Below are positions 8,462-17,970 of a DNA stretch of 64,000 nucleotides, piece after piece. The stretch's first letter is position 1, and each line of letters opens with the position of its first letter. The stretch is from NCBI RefSeq assembly GCF_018325905.1, contig NZ_AP021901.1, positions 2,046,001-2,110,000 on the forward strand, read 5' to 3'. Under the pieces are notes generated by a model. The model saw nothing but the letters and a program-made list of their open reading frames with translations, was not told the origin of the DNA and did no database searches. The position numbers and the translations under genes were made by a program. Source of the stretch: Pseudomonas sp. St316 (GTDB lineage Bacteria; Pseudomonadota; Gammaproteobacteria; Pseudomonadales; Pseudomonadaceae).

Positions 8462-9394
8462 ATGAGTTCCGCTCTGTCCATCCGGCAGCTAACCAAAACC
8501 TACGGCAACGGTTTCCAGGCCTTGAGTGGTATCGATCTGGACGTCGCCGAAGGTGATTTCTTCGCCTTGCTCGGCCCTAACGGTGCCGGCAAATCCACCA
8601 CCATCGGCATTCTTTCCACCCTGGTGAACAAGACCAGTGGCACGGTGAACGTCTTTGGTCATGACCTGGACCGCGACCCCGCCGCCCTCAAGCGTTGCAT
8701 CGGCGTGGTGCCCCAGGAATTCAACTTCAACCAGTTCGAGAAGACCTTCGACATCGTCGTGACCCAGGCCGGTTACTACGGTATCCCGCCGAAGATCGCC
8801 AACGAGCGCGCCGAGCAGTACCTGACCCAACTGGGCCTGTGGGATAAGCGTGATGTGCCGTCCCGTTCGCTGTCCGGCGGCATGAAGCGGCGCTTGATGA
8901 TTGCTCGCGCGCTGGTGCATGAGCCGCGCCTGCTGATCCTCGACGAACCGACCGCTGGCGTGGACATCGAGTTGCGTCGTTCGATGTGGAGCTTCCTCAC
9001 CGAGCTGAACCAGAAAGGCATCACCATCATCCTCACCACCCACTATCTGGAAGAGGCTGAACAGTTGTGCCGCAACATCGGCATCATCGACCACGGCACC
9101 ATCGTCGAGAACACCAGCATGCGCCAGTTGCTCAGCCAGCTGCATGTGGAAACCTTCCTGCTGGACCTGAAAAACGACCTGAAGACCGCGCCCCAGCTTG
9201 TCGGCTATCCGGCCCGCCTGGTGGACAGCCACACCCTGGAAGTCCAGGTGGACAAAGCCGTGGGTATCACCGGGCTGTTCGCCCAACTGGCCCTGCAAAA
9301 CATTGAAGTGCAGAGCCTGCGCAATAAAACCAATCGCCTTGAGGAGTTGTTCGTGTCCCTGGTGGAGAAAAATCTGGCGAAGGTGGCGGTATGA
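8462..9394 (+). CDS. ABC transporter ATP-binding protein, YadG-like
   Basis: A 310-residue ATPase of an ABC-2 type exporter. Walker A is GPNGAGKST (residues 38-46), the signature is LSGGMKRR, and Walker B is LLILDEPTAGVD, followed by the switch histidine in TTHYLEEAE. The C-terminal 80 residues are the accessory part seen in YadG-like exporters. It overlaps the permease gene by ATGA (9391-9394), so the two are translationally coupled. Family members export unknown hydrophobic compounds or drugs. The start at 8462 has no strong ribosome binding site but fits the family N-terminus. Confidence 0.9.
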   Translation: MSSALSIRQLTKTYGNGFQALSGIDLDVAEGDFFALLGPNGAGKSTTIGILSTLVNKTSGTVNVFGHDLDRDPAALKRCIGVVPQEFNFNQFEKTFDIVVTQAGYYGIPPKIANERAEQYLTQLGLWDKRDVPSRSLSGGMKRRLMIARALVHEPRLLILDEPTAGVDIELRRSMWSFLTELNQKGITIILTTHYLEEAEQLCRNIGIIDHGTIVENTSMRQLLSQLHVETFLLDLKNDLKTAPQLVGYPARLVDSHTLEVQVDKAVGITGLFAQLALQNIEVQSLRNKTNRLEELFVSLVEKNLAKVAV

Positions 9395-10176
9395 GTGTGA
9401 GTTCCGAACTGCGCCCCAACCTCATCGCCCTCAATACCATCGTGTACCGTGAAGTCCGGCGCTTCATGCGGATCTGGCCGCAGACCCTGCTGCCGCCCGC
9501 CATCACCATGGTCTTGTACTTCGTGATCTTCGGTAACCTGATCGGCCGGCAGATCGGCGACATGGGCGGCTTCACGTACATGGAATACATCGTGCCGGGG
9601 CTGATCATGATGTCGGTGATCACCAACTCCTACGGTAACGTGGTGTCGAGTTTCTTCGGCAGCAAGTTCCAGCGTTCGATCGAAGAACTGATGGTCTCGC
9701 CGGTGTCGCCCCATACGATCCTCATCGGCTACACCCTGGGTGGTGTGCTGCGCGGCCTGGCGGTGGGCCTGATCGTGACCCTGCTGTCGTTGTTCTTCAC
9801 CGATTTGCAGGTGCATCACCTGGGGGTGACGATATTGGTGGTGGTGCTTACGGCCACGATCTTTTCGCTGCTGGGTTTCATCAATGCCGTGTTTGCGCGC
9901 AACTTCGATGACATTTCGATCATCCCGACGTTCGTGCTCACGCCGCTGACCTACCTGGGTGGGGTGTTCTACTCGATTTCCCTGCTGCCGCCGTTCTGGC
10001 AGACCGTGTCCCTGGCCAACCCGGTGCTGCACATGGTCAATGCCTTTCGCTATGGCATTCTCGGGGTGTCGGACATCAAGATCAGCATCGCGATCACCTT
10101 CATGCTGGTGGCGACCGTGGTGCTCTACATCGGTTGCGCGCGGTTGCTGGTCAGCGGGCGCGGGATGCGTACCTGA
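9391..10176 (+). CDS. ABC-2 type transporter permease, YadH-like
   Basis: A 261-residue inner-membrane permease with six predicted helices (for example LLPPAITMVLYFVIFGNLIG, then VTILVVVLTATIFSLLGF), pairing with the ATPase upstream through a four-base start/stop overlap. The ABC-2 signature region VLTPLTYLGGVFYSISLLP is visible near residue 190. Together they should form a homodimeric exporter. The substrate is unknown; E. coli YadGH is likewise not assigned. A REP cluster and a bidirectional terminator follow. Confidence 0.9.
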   Translation: MSVSSELRPNLIALNTIVYREVRRFMRIWPQTLLPPAITMVLYFVIFGNLIGRQIGDMGGFTYMEYIVPGLIMMSVITNSYGNVVSSFFGSKFQRSIEELMVSPVSPHTILIGYTLGGVLRGLAVGLIVTLLSLFFTDLQVHHLGVTILVVVLTATIFSLLGFINAVFARNFDDISIIPTFVLTPLTYLGGVFYSISLLPPFWQTVSLANPVLHMVNAFRYGILGVSDIKISIAITFMLVATVVLYIGCARLLVSGRGMRT

Positions 10177-10182
10177 TCCCGT

Positions 10183-10310
10183 GTGGGAGCGAGCCTGCTC
10201 GCGATGGCGTCGGGTCATTCGGTCATTTGCTGGCTGACACACCGCTATCGCGAGCAAGCTCGCTCCCACATTGAAATGCATTCCCCTGTGGGAGCGAGCT
10301 TGCTCGCGAT
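10183..10310. repeat. REP cluster of three elements
   Basis: Three REP cores lie at 10183-10205 (plus orientation, with GCCTGC in place of GCTTGC), 10247-10269 (inverted) and 10288-10310 (plus). They fill the gap between the permease gene and a terminator, so the transcript end would carry alternating hairpins. Confidence 0.9.
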
Positions 10311-10330
10311 GGCGCCAGTACAAGCACCAC

Positions 10331-10362
10331 AAAAAAGGCCTCCATTTCCAGGAGGCCTTTTT
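10331..10362. terminator. Bidirectional intrinsic terminator
   Basis: AAAAAAGGCCTCC-ATTTCCA-GGAGGCCTTTTT: a seven-base-pair or longer GC-rich stem with A-run and T-run on the two sides. It lies between two converging genes and can end both the exporter operon and the DUF2062 gene. Confidence 0.9.
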
Positions 10363-10367
10363 GCATC

Positions 10368-10883
10368 TCACATCCGGCTTTTCTTGCGCCGTTTCCACTG
10401 TCGGGCCACCCACCAGCGCCAGTAACTCATGGTGACGAAGTAGGCGAGGGCGCCGAGTACCAGGCCGGTCACCACCGAGCCGAGCAGGAACGGCTGCCAC
10501 AAGGTGGATAACTGGCCGCTGATCCATTCCCAGGTCAGCGCTTCGGGCAGCGTCCGGGCGGGCACGTCCATCAGCCAGGCGCCGGTCTGGTAAGTGCAGA
10601 AAAACACCGCCGGCATGGTGATGGGGTTGGTCAGCCACACCAGGCTCACCGCAATCGGCATGTTGCCGCGCACCGTGATGGCCAGTGCGGCGGCCAGCAA
10701 CATCTGCAACGGGATCGGCAAGAATGCGGCAAACAGGCCAACAGCCATCGCCCGGGCGACCGAGTGCCGATTGAGGTGCCAAAGGTTGGGATCGTGCAGC
10801 AGGGTGCCGAGAAAGCGTAAGGATTTATGTTCCCGAATGCTCTCTGGGTCTGGCATGTAACGTTTGAATAGGCGCCGGGGCAT
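10368..10883 (-). CDS. DUF2062 domain membrane protein
   Basis: A 171-residue inner-membrane protein of the DUF2062 family, function unknown. After a basic start (MPRRLFKRYMPDP) come helices around AVGLFAAFLPIPLQMLLAAA and TNPITMPAVFFCTYQTG, a last helix near LLGSVVTGLVLGALAYFV, and a basic tail. The ATG at 10883 matches the usual N-terminus of the family; the open frame reaches further upstream but would then overlap the comEC start region. It is divergent from comEC. Confidence 0.85.
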   Translation of the reverse strand: MPRRLFKRYMPDPESIREHKSLRFLGTLLHDPNLWHLNRHSVARAMAVGLFAAFLPIPLQMLLAAALAITVRGNMPIAVSLVWLTNPITMPAVFFCTYQTGAWLMDVPARTLPEALTWEWISGQLSTLWQPFLLGSVVTGLVLGALAYFVTMSYWRWWVARQWKRRKKSRM

Positions 10884-11027
10884 AAGGCTTCTCGGTCGGT
10901 TCAACGCAATAAGGCCGCAAGTATGTCCGGATTCTACGGCTGGCAGATTCAGACTTTGTGACAATTGATAACGCCGACGGTGCCGCAGACCGTCTATGCC
11001 TGGAGAGGGCACTCTCAAGGACGGGTT

Positions 11028-13274
11028 ATGCGCACAGGGTTAGTCGCGCTTGCACTGGGGCTGTTGGCCCCGATTTTTTTGCCGGCACTGCCGCCGTTGT
11101 GGCTGATTGCAGCCATGCCGGTACTGGCGCTGATGGCGTTGCCGTTTCGAACCTATCCGCTGGGTTTCTTCCTGTTCGGGTTGGCCTGGGCCTGTCTGTC
11201 GGCGCAGTTTGCGCTGGACGATCGGTTACCCATCGCCCTCGACGGCGAAACCCGCTGGGTCGAGGGGCGAGTGGTCGGTTTGCCGCAACAGGGCGAAGGC
11301 GTGGTGCGCTTCGAACTGGCCGATGTCCATTCACGCCGTACCCGGCTACCGACGGCGATGCGCCTCGCCTGGTTCGGTGGTCCGCCGGTCAACAGCGGCG
11401 AGCGATGGCGATTGGCCGTGAAGCTCAAGCGGCCCAGCGGGCTGCTGAACCCACACGGCTTTGACTATGCCGCCTGGTTGCTGAGCCGCGGCATCGGCGC
11501 GACCGGTACGATCAAGGATGGCCGTCTCCTGCAAGCGGCCCGGGGTGCCTGGCGCGACGAGGTGCGCCAGGCGCTGGCACAGGTCGATGCCCACGGCCGC
11601 TCCGGTGCGCTGGCGGCGCTGGTGCTGGGCGACGGCGGCGGGCTGAGTCGCGAGGATTGGCAGGTGCTGCAAGACACCGGCACTGTCCACTTGCTGGTGA
11701 TCTCCGGGCAACACATCGGCCTGCTCGCCGGCCTGGTTTACCTGTTGGTGGCCGGTGCGGCCCGTTATGGCCTGTGGCCGGTGGGTCTGGCCTGGTTGCC
11801 TTGGGCCTGTGGGCTGGCCTTCTGTGCCGCCCTGGGCTACGGCTTGCTCGCCGGCTTCGAGGTGCCGGTGCGACGGGCCTGCGCGATGATCGGTCTGGTG
11901 TTGCTGTGGCGCCTGCGTTTCAAACAGCCGGATCCGTGGTGGGCATGGCTGCTGGCCTTTTCCGGGGTGCTGGTGTTCGATCCGCTCGCCAGCTTGCGAC
12001 CGGGGTTCTGGTTGTCGTTTGCCGCTGTCGCCATATTGATGTTCACCTTTGGCGCTCGCCTGGGGCCTTGGCGCTGGTGGCAAACCTGGACCCGCGCCCA
12101 GTGGCTGGTTGCGCTCGGCCTGTGTCCGTTGTTGTTGATCGTGGGCTTGCCAGTCAGCCTCAGCGGGCCGCTGGTGAACCTGCTCGCGGTGCCCTGGATC
12201 AGCCTGTTGGTATTGCCGACAGCGCTGCTTGGCACGGCGTTGTTGCCGGTGCCGCTCATTGGCGAAGGCTTGCTGTGGATTGCCGGCGGACTGCTCGATC
12301 TGTTGTTCAAGGGGCTGACGCTGGTAGCCGGACGAATGCCTGCCTGGGTTCCGGCCGCAGTCCCGACCTGGGCCTTGGGTATCGCTGCCTTCGGTGCTTT
12401 TTTACTGTTGTTGCCCAAAGGTCTGCCACTACGTGTACTGGGGTGGCCAATGGTGTTGCTGATGGTTTATCCACCGCAAGAACACCTGCCACCAGGGCGA
12501 GCCGAGGTCTGGCAACTGGACGTGGGCCAAGGGTTGGCGGTGCTGGTGCGGACCCGCCGGCACACCCTGCTATATGACGCCGGGCCGCGCTTTGGCGAGG
12601 CCGATGTGGGCGAGCGGGTCGTCCTGCCAACCTTGCGCAAACTGGGTGTGCGTGGCTTGGACCTGATGTTGCTCAGCCATGCCGACGCCGATCACGCTGG
12701 CGGTGCCCGCGCCGTGCGCAATGGGCTACCGACGATGGAGGTGATCAGTGGCGATCCCGACGCGCTGCCCGCTGAGCTGCTGGCCGGGCCTTGCGACAGT
12801 GGCCGGCGCTGGGAATGGGACGGCGTCGGGTTCGAGCTGTGGCGGTGGGCCTCTGCCGTTGAAAGCAACCAGAAATCCTGTGTCCTGCTGGTGGAGGCCG
12901 GCGGTGAACGCCTGCTCCTGACCGGCGATATCGACGCCCACGCCGAACGCGCCTTGCTCGACGAGCCCCTGGCGCTACCGGTCCAGTGGCTGGCCGCGCC
13001 GCATCATGGCAGTCGCAGTTCGTCGTCGATGGCGTTGCTGTCACGGCTGCAACCGCATTCGGTGTTGATTTCCCGAGGCCAGGGCAACGCGTTCGGCCAC
13101 CCCCATCCCCAAGTGATGGCCCGCTATCGACGCTCGGGCCTGGCGATCTACGACAGTGCCGAGCAGGGCGCCATTCGTCTGCAACTGGGGGCTTTCGAGC
13201 TGCCGCGCTCCGAGGCCGGGCACCGCCGCTACTGGCGTGATCCGCCAGGCGTCGGGCCACCGGGGCAATATTGA
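11028..13274 (+). CDS. comEC: DNA internalization competence protein ComEC/Rec2
   Basis: A 748-residue polytopic inner-membrane protein forming the channel for single-stranded DNA in natural transformation. The N-terminal DUF4131 region, the competence transmembrane domain (LLVISGQHIGLLAGLVYLL) and a C-terminal metallo-beta-lactamase-like nuclease domain with LLSHADADHAGG are all present, followed by PHHGSRSSSS and RGQGNAFGHPHP. The length is usual for Gram-negative ComEC. The ATG at 11028 with AAGGA upstream is preferred over earlier in-frame starts. It is followed by the exbB/exbD/lpxK genes, as in other Pseudomonas. Confidence 0.92.
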   Translation: MRTGLVALALGLLAPIFLPALPPLWLIAAMPVLALMALPFRTYPLGFFLFGLAWACLSAQFALDDRLPIALDGETRWVEGRVVGLPQQGEGVVRFELADVHSRRTRLPTAMRLAWFGGPPVNSGERWRLAVKLKRPSGLLNPHGFDYAAWLLSRGIGATGTIKDGRLLQAARGAWRDEVRQALAQVDAHGRSGALAALVLGDGGGLSREDWQVLQDTGTVHLLVISGQHIGLLAGLVYLLVAGAARYGLWPVGLAWLPWACGLAFCAALGYGLLAGFEVPVRRACAMIGLVLLWRLRFKQPDPWWAWLLAFSGVLVFDPLASLRPGFWLSFAAVAILMFTFGARLGPWRWWQTWTRAQWLVALGLCPLLLIVGLPVSLSGPLVNLLAVPWISLLVLPTALLGTALLPVPLIGEGLLWIAGGLLDLLFKGLTLVAGRMPAWVPAAVPTWALGIAAFGAFLLLLPKGLPLRVLGWPMVLLMVYPPQEHLPPGRAEVWQLDVGQGLAVLVRTRRHTLLYDAGPRFGEADVGERVVLPTLRKLGVRGLDLMLLSHADADHAGGARAVRNGLPTMEVISGDPDALPAELLAGPCDSGRRWEWDGVGFELWRWASAVESNQKSCVLLVEAGGERLLLTGDIDAHAERALLDEPLALPVQWLAAPHHGSRSSSSMALLSRLQPHSVLISRGQGNAFGHPHPQVMARYRRSGLAIYDSAEQGAIRLQLGAFELPRSEAGHRRYWRDPPGVGPPGQY

Positions 13275-13369
13275 TCCAGCGCAATTGGCTGATGTGCTTA
13301 TCGGCGGGGCGGGTCTGCAAGGCGAGTCTGTGTGATAAAGTGGCGCACTTTTTCGAGGGGGCAGTCACT

Positions 13370-14005
13370 GTGTGGGAATTGGTCAAATCCGGCGGCTGGA
13401 TGATGTTGCCGATCATTCTGAGTTCCATCGCGGCATTGGGTATCGTTGCCGAACGCCTGTGGACCCTGCGGGCCAGCCGCGTGACCCCGGAGCATTTGCT
13501 CGGGCAGGTCTGGGTCTGGATCAAGGACAAGCAACTGAACAAGGACAAGCTCAAGGAACTGCGGGCCAGTTCGCCGCTGGGGGAAGTCCTCGCCGCCGGC
13601 CTGGCGAACTCCAAGCATGGTCGCGAGATCATGAAGGAGTGCATCGAGGAAGCCGCCGCCCGGGTCATCCATGAACTGGAGCGCTACATCAATACCCTGG
13701 GGACCATCGCCGCCATGTCCCCGCTGCTGGGCCTGCTGGGTACCGTGCTGGGCATGATCGACATCTTCAGCGCGTTTACCGGCTCCGGCATGAGCACCAA
13801 TGCCGCCGTGCTGGCGGGGGGCATTTCCAAGGCCCTGATCACCACCGCCGCCGGCCTGATGGTGGGTATTCCATCCGTGTTCTTCCACCGCTTCCTGCAA
13901 CGGCGCGTCGACGAGTTGGTGGTCGGCATGGAGCAAGAAGCGATCAAGCTGGTCGAGGTGGTGCAAGGTGACCGCGATGTGGACCTGGCTGGGGGCAAGA
14001 AGTGA
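13370..14005 (+). CDS. MotA/TolQ/ExbB proton channel family protein
   Basis: A 211-residue inner-membrane protein of the ExbB/TolQ family with three helices: near residues 10-30 (MMLPIILSSIAALGIVAE), near 110 (LGTIAAMSPLLGLLGTVLGM) and near 150-175. The family motif SPLLGLLGTVLGM, with the pore-lining Thr, is present. I chose the GTG at 13370, preceded by GAGGGGG. It overlaps the exbD-like gene by GTGA and both lie just before lpxK. There is no tonB gene next to them, so the pair may energise an envelope process other than siderophore uptake; this is inference. Confidence 0.88.
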   Translation: MWELVKSGGWMMLPIILSSIAALGIVAERLWTLRASRVTPEHLLGQVWVWIKDKQLNKDKLKELRASSPLGEVLAAGLANSKHGREIMKECIEEAAARVIHELERYINTLGTIAAMSPLLGLLGTVLGMIDIFSAFTGSGMSTNAAVLAGGISKALITTAAGLMVGIPSVFFHRFLQRRVDELVVGMEQEAIKLVEVVQGDRDVDLAGGKK

Positions 14006-14430
14006 AATTCCGCCGCAAGCCACGGGAAAACATCGAGATCAACCTCGCGTCGCTGATCGACGTGGTGTTCATCCTGCTGCTGTTTTTCGTCGTGACCACC
14101 ACGTTCACCCGGGAAACCCAGCTCAAAGTTGAATTGCCGGAGGCTGTCAGCGGCTCGCCGGCCGAAGACCAGCAACTGAAGAACCTGGAAATTACCATCA
14201 GCGCCGAAGGGGCGTTCTCGGTGAATAACCAATTGCTGCCCAAGAGCGACCTGGCGAGCCTGATCGAAGCCCTGCAGAAAGAGTCGGGCGGCGACACCCA
14301 CCTGCCGCTGTCCATCAGCGCCGACGGCAAGACCCCCCATCAATCGGTGATCACCGCCATGGACGCGGCCGGCAAGCTCGGCTTCAGCCAGTTGCGCATG
14401 ACCACGGTCGAGGCGGCGCCCGCACCCTGA
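14002..14430 (+). CDS. ExbD/TolR family biopolymer transport protein
   Basis: A 142-residue protein with a short cytoplasmic start ([19 protein letters not shown]), one transmembrane helix ([15 protein letters not shown]) and a periplasmic domain. The helix carries the conserved proton-relay Asp ([11 protein letters not shown]). It starts with GTG inside the stop codon of the exbB-like gene and ends inside the start codon of lpxK (TGATG), so the three are translationally coupled. It should form the ExbB5D2-type complex with its neighbour. Confidence 0.88.
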   Translation: MKFRRKPRENIEINLASLIDVVFILLLFFVVTTTFTRETQLKVELPEAVSGSPAEDQQLKNLEITISAEGAFSVNNQLLPKSDLASLIEALQKESGGDTHLPLSISADGKTPHQSVITAMDAAGKLGFSQLRMTTVEAAPAP

Positions 14431-15440
14431 TGGCCATGTCCGATCGATTGCTTGCCGCGTGGTACCGGGGGCATCCGGCCCTGGCGCTGCTGCGGCCACT
14501 GGAGTGGCTGTACCGGCGGGTGGTCGTGGGCAAGCGCGAGCGCTTTCTGGCGGGCGAAGGCCCGATCTACCAGCCCCCTGTGCCGTTGCTGGTGGTCGGC
14601 AATATCACGGTCGGCGGCACCGGCAAGACGCCGTTGATCCTGTGGATGATCCAGCACTGCCAGCGCAGTGGCCTGCGCGTCGGGGTGGTCAGCCGGGGTT
14701 ACGGCGCCAAGCCGCCGCACCTGCCTTGGCGGGTAACGGCCGAGCAGGGCGCCGACGTCGCGGGTGACGAGCCGCTGTTGATCGTCCAGCGCACCGGTGT
14801 GCCGTTGATGATCGACCCTGATCGCAGTCGCGCCATCCAGGCGCTGCTGGAGGCCGAATCGCTGGACCTGATCCTGTCTGACGACGGCATGCAGCATTAT
14901 CGGATGGCCCGGGACCTTGAGCTGGTGCTGATCGACAACGCCCGGGGCCTGGGCAACCGGCGTTGCCTGCCCGCCGGGCCATTGCGCGAGCCGGTCGAAC
15001 GCCTGCAATCGGTCGACGCCGTGCTGTACAACGGCGCCAGTGCCGACCGCGACGACGGCTTTGCCTTTCAATTGCGTCCCACCGAACTGGTGAACCTGGC
15101 CAGTGGCGAACGCCGTCCTCTCGACCATTTTCCATCCGGCCAGGCCCTGCATGCCGTGGCCGGCATCGGCAACCCCCAGCGTTTCTTCAAGACCCTCGAA
15201 ACGCTACACTGGCGGCCAATACCGCATGGGTTTGCCGACCATGCCGAATACAACGCCCAGGCCTTGAGTTTCACGCCATCGCTGCCGGTGGTCATGACGG
15301 AAAAGGACGCAGTCAAATGCCGTGCCTTCGCCGCACCTGACTGGTGGTACCTGGCGGTTGACGCCGCACCGTCGCCGGCCTTCGCGACCTGGTTCGATAC
15401 GCAGTTGATGCGCCTGTTGCCGGATCGGCTTTTGCCTTAA
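14430..15440 (+). CDS. lpxK: Tetraacyldisaccharide 4'-kinase (lipid A synthesis)
   Basis: A 336-residue kinase that phosphorylates the 4' position of tetraacyldisaccharide-1-phosphate to make lipid IVA at the cytoplasmic face of the inner membrane. The Walker A motif [14 protein letters not shown] lies near residues 55-68, and the conserved SRGYG and [13 protein letters not shown] segments follow. The N-terminal amphipathic helix ([15 protein letters not shown]) is the expected membrane anchor. The start is one base inside the exbD stop. The lpxK-ycaR-kdsB order is standard for gamma-proteobacteria. Confidence 0.95.
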   Translation: MAMSDRLLAAWYRGHPALALLRPLEWLYRRVVVGKRERFLAGEGPIYQPPVPLLVVGNITVGGTGKTPLILWMIQHCQRSGLRVGVVSRGYGAKPPHLPWRVTAEQGADVAGDEPLLIVQRTGVPLMIDPDRSRAIQALLEAESLDLILSDDGMQHYRMARDLELVLIDNARGLGNRRCLPAGPLREPVERLQSVDAVLYNGASADRDDGFAFQLRPTELVNLASGERRPLDHFPSGQALHAVAGIGNPQRFFKTLETLHWRPIPHGFADHAEYNAQALSFTPSLPVVMTEKDAVKCRAFAAPDWWYLAVDAAPSPAFATWFDTQLMRLLPDRLLP

Positions 15441-15463
15441 AACCTTTTATCCAGGGGAATTCC

Positions 15464-15649
15464 ATGGACACCAAACTGCTCGACATTCTGGCCTGCCCGG
15501 TCTGCAAAGGCCCGCTCAAGCTCAGCGCCGACAAGACCGAACTGATCAGCAAGGGTGCCGGCCTGGCCTACCCGATTCGCGACGGCATCCCGGTGATGCT
15601 CGAAAGCGAAGCCCGCACCCTGACCACCGACGAGCGCCTGGATAAATGA
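15464..15649 (+). CDS. Trm112-family small protein (YcaR-like)
   Basis: A 61-residue protein of the Trm112/YcaR family, almost invariably found between lpxK and kdsB. It starts [18 protein letters not shown], with one CxxC, and ends [16 protein letters not shown], typical of the family. Eukaryotic and archaeal Trm112 activate methyltransferases, but the bacterial role is not established. Only one CxxC is present, so full zinc-ribbon binding is doubtful. AGGGGAATTCC precedes the ATG. The stop overlaps the kdsB start (ATGA). Confidence 0.9.
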   Translation: MDTKLLDILACPVCKGPLKLSADKTELISKGAGLAYPIRDGIPVMLESEARTLTTDERLDK

Positions 15650-16410
15650 CCGCAGCCTTTACCGTTGTCATCCCGTCGCGCTTCGCCTCGACGCGCCTGC
15701 CCGGCAAACCGTTGCTGTCGATTGCCGGCAAGCCGATGATCCAGCACGTGTGGGAACAGGCCTGCAAAAGCAGCGCCCAGCGCGTGGTGGTGGCGACCGA
15801 CGATGCGCGCATCGTCGAGGCCTGCAAAGGTTTTGGCGCCGAGGTCGTGCTGACGCGTGAAGACCATAATTCCGGCACCGATCGCCTGGCGGAAGTCGCG
15901 GCAAAACTCGGTCTTGGCGCTGACGCAATCGTCGTCAATGTGCAAGGTGACGAGCCGTTGATCCCGCCGAGCGTGATCGATCAGGTCGCCGCCAACCTCG
16001 CGGCCCACACCGAGGCGCGCATGGCCACCCTGGCCGAGCCGATCGAGGATGTGCAGACGCTGTTCAACCCCAACGTGGTCAAGGTGGTCAGCGACCTCAA
16101 TGGCCTGGCGTTGACCTTCAGCCGCGCGCCGTTGCCCTGGGCGCGGGACGCATTCGCCCAAAGCCGTGACGTGATGCCGGAAGGCGTGCCGTACCGCCGT
16201 CACATCGGCATCTATGCTTACCGCGCTGGCTTTCTCCAGGACTTCGTCGCCTGGGGGCCGTGCTGGCTGGAAAACACTGAGTCCCTGGAACAGTTGCGTG
16301 CCCTGTGGCATGGCGTGCGGATCCATGTCGCCGATGCGCTGATCGCCCCGCCGACGGGTGTCGACACCGCCGAAGACCTCGAGCGCGTTCGTCGCCTGCT
16401 GGAGGCTTGA
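15646..16410 (+). CDS. kdsB: CMP-Kdo synthetase
   Basis: A 254-residue cytidylyltransferase that activates 3-deoxy-manno-octulosonate with CTP for addition to lipid A. The nucleotide-binding start [19 protein letters not shown], the motif VATDDARI, and NVQGDEPL are all conserved. The length matches E. coli KdsB (248). It begins within the stop of the Trm112-like gene and ends in TGATG with the phosphatase gene, so it is part of a tightly coupled envelope operon. Confidence 0.95.
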   Translation: MTAAFTVVIPSRFASTRLPGKPLLSIAGKPMIQHVWEQACKSSAQRVVVATDDARIVEACKGFGAEVVLTREDHNSGTDRLAEVAAKLGLGADAIVVNVQGDEPLIPPSVIDQVAANLAAHTEARMATLAEPIEDVQTLFNPNVVKVVSDLNGLALTFSRAPLPWARDAFAQSRDVMPEGVPYRRHIGIYAYRAGFLQDFVAWGPCWLENTESLEQLRALWHGVRIHVADALIAPPTGVDTAEDLERVRRLLEA

Positions 16411-16874
16411 TGCGGGTCCTGTTCGTCTGCCTCGGCAATATCTGCCGCTCGCCCACCGCCGAAGGCATCCTGCGCCACAAGTTGCGTGAGGCCGGGCTGG
16501 CCGGGCAGGTGGAAGTCGCTTCCGCCGGCACCGGTGACTGGCATGTCGGCAAAGCGCCGGACAAGCGCAGCCAGGCGGCGGCCCTGAGGCGTGGCTACGA
16601 CTTGTCGGCCCAACGCGCGCAACAGGTGACCCGCGCTGATTTCGCCGCCTATGACCTGATCCTGGCGATGGACAGCAGCAACCTGCGCAACCTCAGGGCC
16701 CTGCAACCGGCCAATGGCAGGGCCGAGCTGGATCTGTTCCTGCGGCGCTACGAAGCTGAACTCGACGATGTGCCGGATCCGTACTACGACGGCGAACAAG
16801 GCTTCGAGCAAGTGCTGGACCTGATCGAGCGCGCGACCGATCGCCTGGTGATCGAATTGAAGGGGCGGTTATGA
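16410..16874 (+). CDS. Low-molecular-weight protein tyrosine phosphatase
   Basis: A 154-residue phosphatase with the P-loop CLGNICRS (CX5R) at residues 7-14 and the general-acid motif VPDPYYDG near 125. It should dephosphorylate phosphotyrosine, perhaps on envelope polysaccharide kinases such as Wzc-type proteins, but the substrate cannot be read from the sequence. The ATG at 16410 lies within the kdsB stop; the frame is open further upstream but that part overlaps kdsB. It overlaps murB by ATGA. Confidence 0.92.
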   Translation: MRVLFVCLGNICRSPTAEGILRHKLREAGLAGQVEVASAGTGDWHVGKAPDKRSQAAALRRGYDLSAQRAQQVTRADFAAYDLILAMDSSNLRNLRALQPANGRAELDLFLRRYEAELDDVPDPYYDGEQGFEQVLDLIERATDRLVIELKGRL

Positions 16875-17890
16875 CCTTGCAGGTGCGGGCGGGCGTCAGC
16901 CTCAAGCCCTTCAACAGTTTCGGGGTTGACGTCACCGCCCGGCTGTTCGCCGAAGCCCACAGCGATGGCGATGTTCGCCAGGCGTTGGCGTATGCCAGCG
17001 AGCATGCCGTGCCGCTGCTGGTGATCGGCGGCGGTAGCAACCTGCTGCTGACCGGTGACATCGACGCCTTGGTGTTGCGCATGGCCAGCCGGGGGATTCG
17101 TTTGCTCAGCGATGACGGCGAACGTGTGATAGTCGAGGCCGAAGCAGGTGAGCCCTGGCATCCGTTCGTCCAGCACACGCTGGCGCAGGGTTGGGCGGGA
17201 TTGGAAAACCTCAGCCTGATTCCCGGTACGGTGGGGGCGGCGCCGATGCAAAACATTGGCGCCTACGGCGTAGAGATCAAGGACGTCTTCGCCGGCCTCA
17301 CCGCGCTGGATCGCCAGACCGGTGAACTGCGCGAGTTCACCCTGGAAGAGTGCCGTTTCGCCTACCGCGACAGCCTGTTCAAGCAGCAGGTGGGGCGCTG
17401 GTTGATCCTGCGGGTGCGTTTTGCCCTCAGCCGCGCCGCGCACTTGCATCTGGAATACGGCCCGGTGCGTCAGCGATTAACTGAGCAGGGCATCGAGCAG
17501 GCAACCCCCTCCGATGTGAGCCGGGCCATTTGCAGCATTCGCAGTGAAAAACTTCCGGACCCGACCGTACTGGGTAACGCTGGCAGTTTCTTCAAGAACC
17601 CGCTGGTGCCGGCCACGCACGTGGCTCACCTGAAGGTGAAATACCCGGACCTGGTGGCTTATCCACAACCTGAAGGGCAGATGAAAATCGCCGCTGGCTG
17701 GTTGATCGAGCACGCCGGCTGGAAGGGCTTTCGCGAAGGTGATGCCGGGGTGCATAAGTTGCAGGCGTTGGTGCTGGTCAACTACGGCAATGCTACGGGC
17801 CCGCAACTGCTGGACCTGGCGCTGCGCATCCAGAAGGACATTGCCGAACGTTTCCAGGTCGAACTGGAAATGGAACCCAATCGGTACTGA
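16871..17890 (+). CDS. murB: UDP-N-acetylenolpyruvoylglucosamine reductase
   Basis: A 339-residue FAD enzyme that reduces UDP-GlcNAc-enolpyruvate to UDP-MurNAc, the second step of peptidoglycan precursor synthesis. The FAD-binding segments VIGGGSNLLL and LIPGTVGAAPMQNIGAYG and the catalytic Ser region LGNAGSFFKNP are present. The length and the extra loop region place it with the E. coli type I enzymes (342 residues). It is the last gene of the comEC-distal operon and is followed by a long inverted repeat that can end transcription. Confidence 0.95.
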   Translation: MTLQVRAGVSLKPFNSFGVDVTARLFAEAHSDGDVRQALAYASEHAVPLLVIGGGSNLLLTGDIDALVLRMASRGIRLLSDDGERVIVEAEAGEPWHPFVQHTLAQGWAGLENLSLIPGTVGAAPMQNIGAYGVEIKDVFAGLTALDRQTGELREFTLEECRFAYRDSLFKQQVGRWLILRVRFALSRAAHLHLEYGPVRQRLTEQGIEQATPSDVSRAICSIRSEKLPDPTVLGNAGSFFKNPLVPATHVAHLKVKYPDLVAYPQPEGQMKIAAGWLIEHAGWKGFREGDAGVHKLQALVLVNYGNATGPQLLDLALRIQKDIAERFQVELEMEPNRY

Positions 17891-17913
17891 GTCACTCTCA
17901 CGCAAGCGCCTGA

Positions 17914-17970
17914 AAAACGCCCTGCACACCCCGCACACAAGCATTTGTGCAGGATTGTGCAGGGCGTTTT
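17914..17970 (+). terminator. Terminator-like inverted repeat after murB
   Basis: AAAACGCCCTGCAC (17914-17927) and its exact reverse complement GTGCAGGGCGTTTT (17957-17970) form a 14-base-pair stem with a 29-nt loop, ending in four T. It lies 23 bases after the murB stop. A smaller hairpin in the loop (GCACA...TGTGC) could nest inside. Confidence 0.75.

Noticed and set aside
9205..10782. A 525-codon minus-strand frame across the ABC permease gene and the REP cluster
   Set aside because: It runs through the bidirectional terminator and REPs and is the shadow of two real genes.
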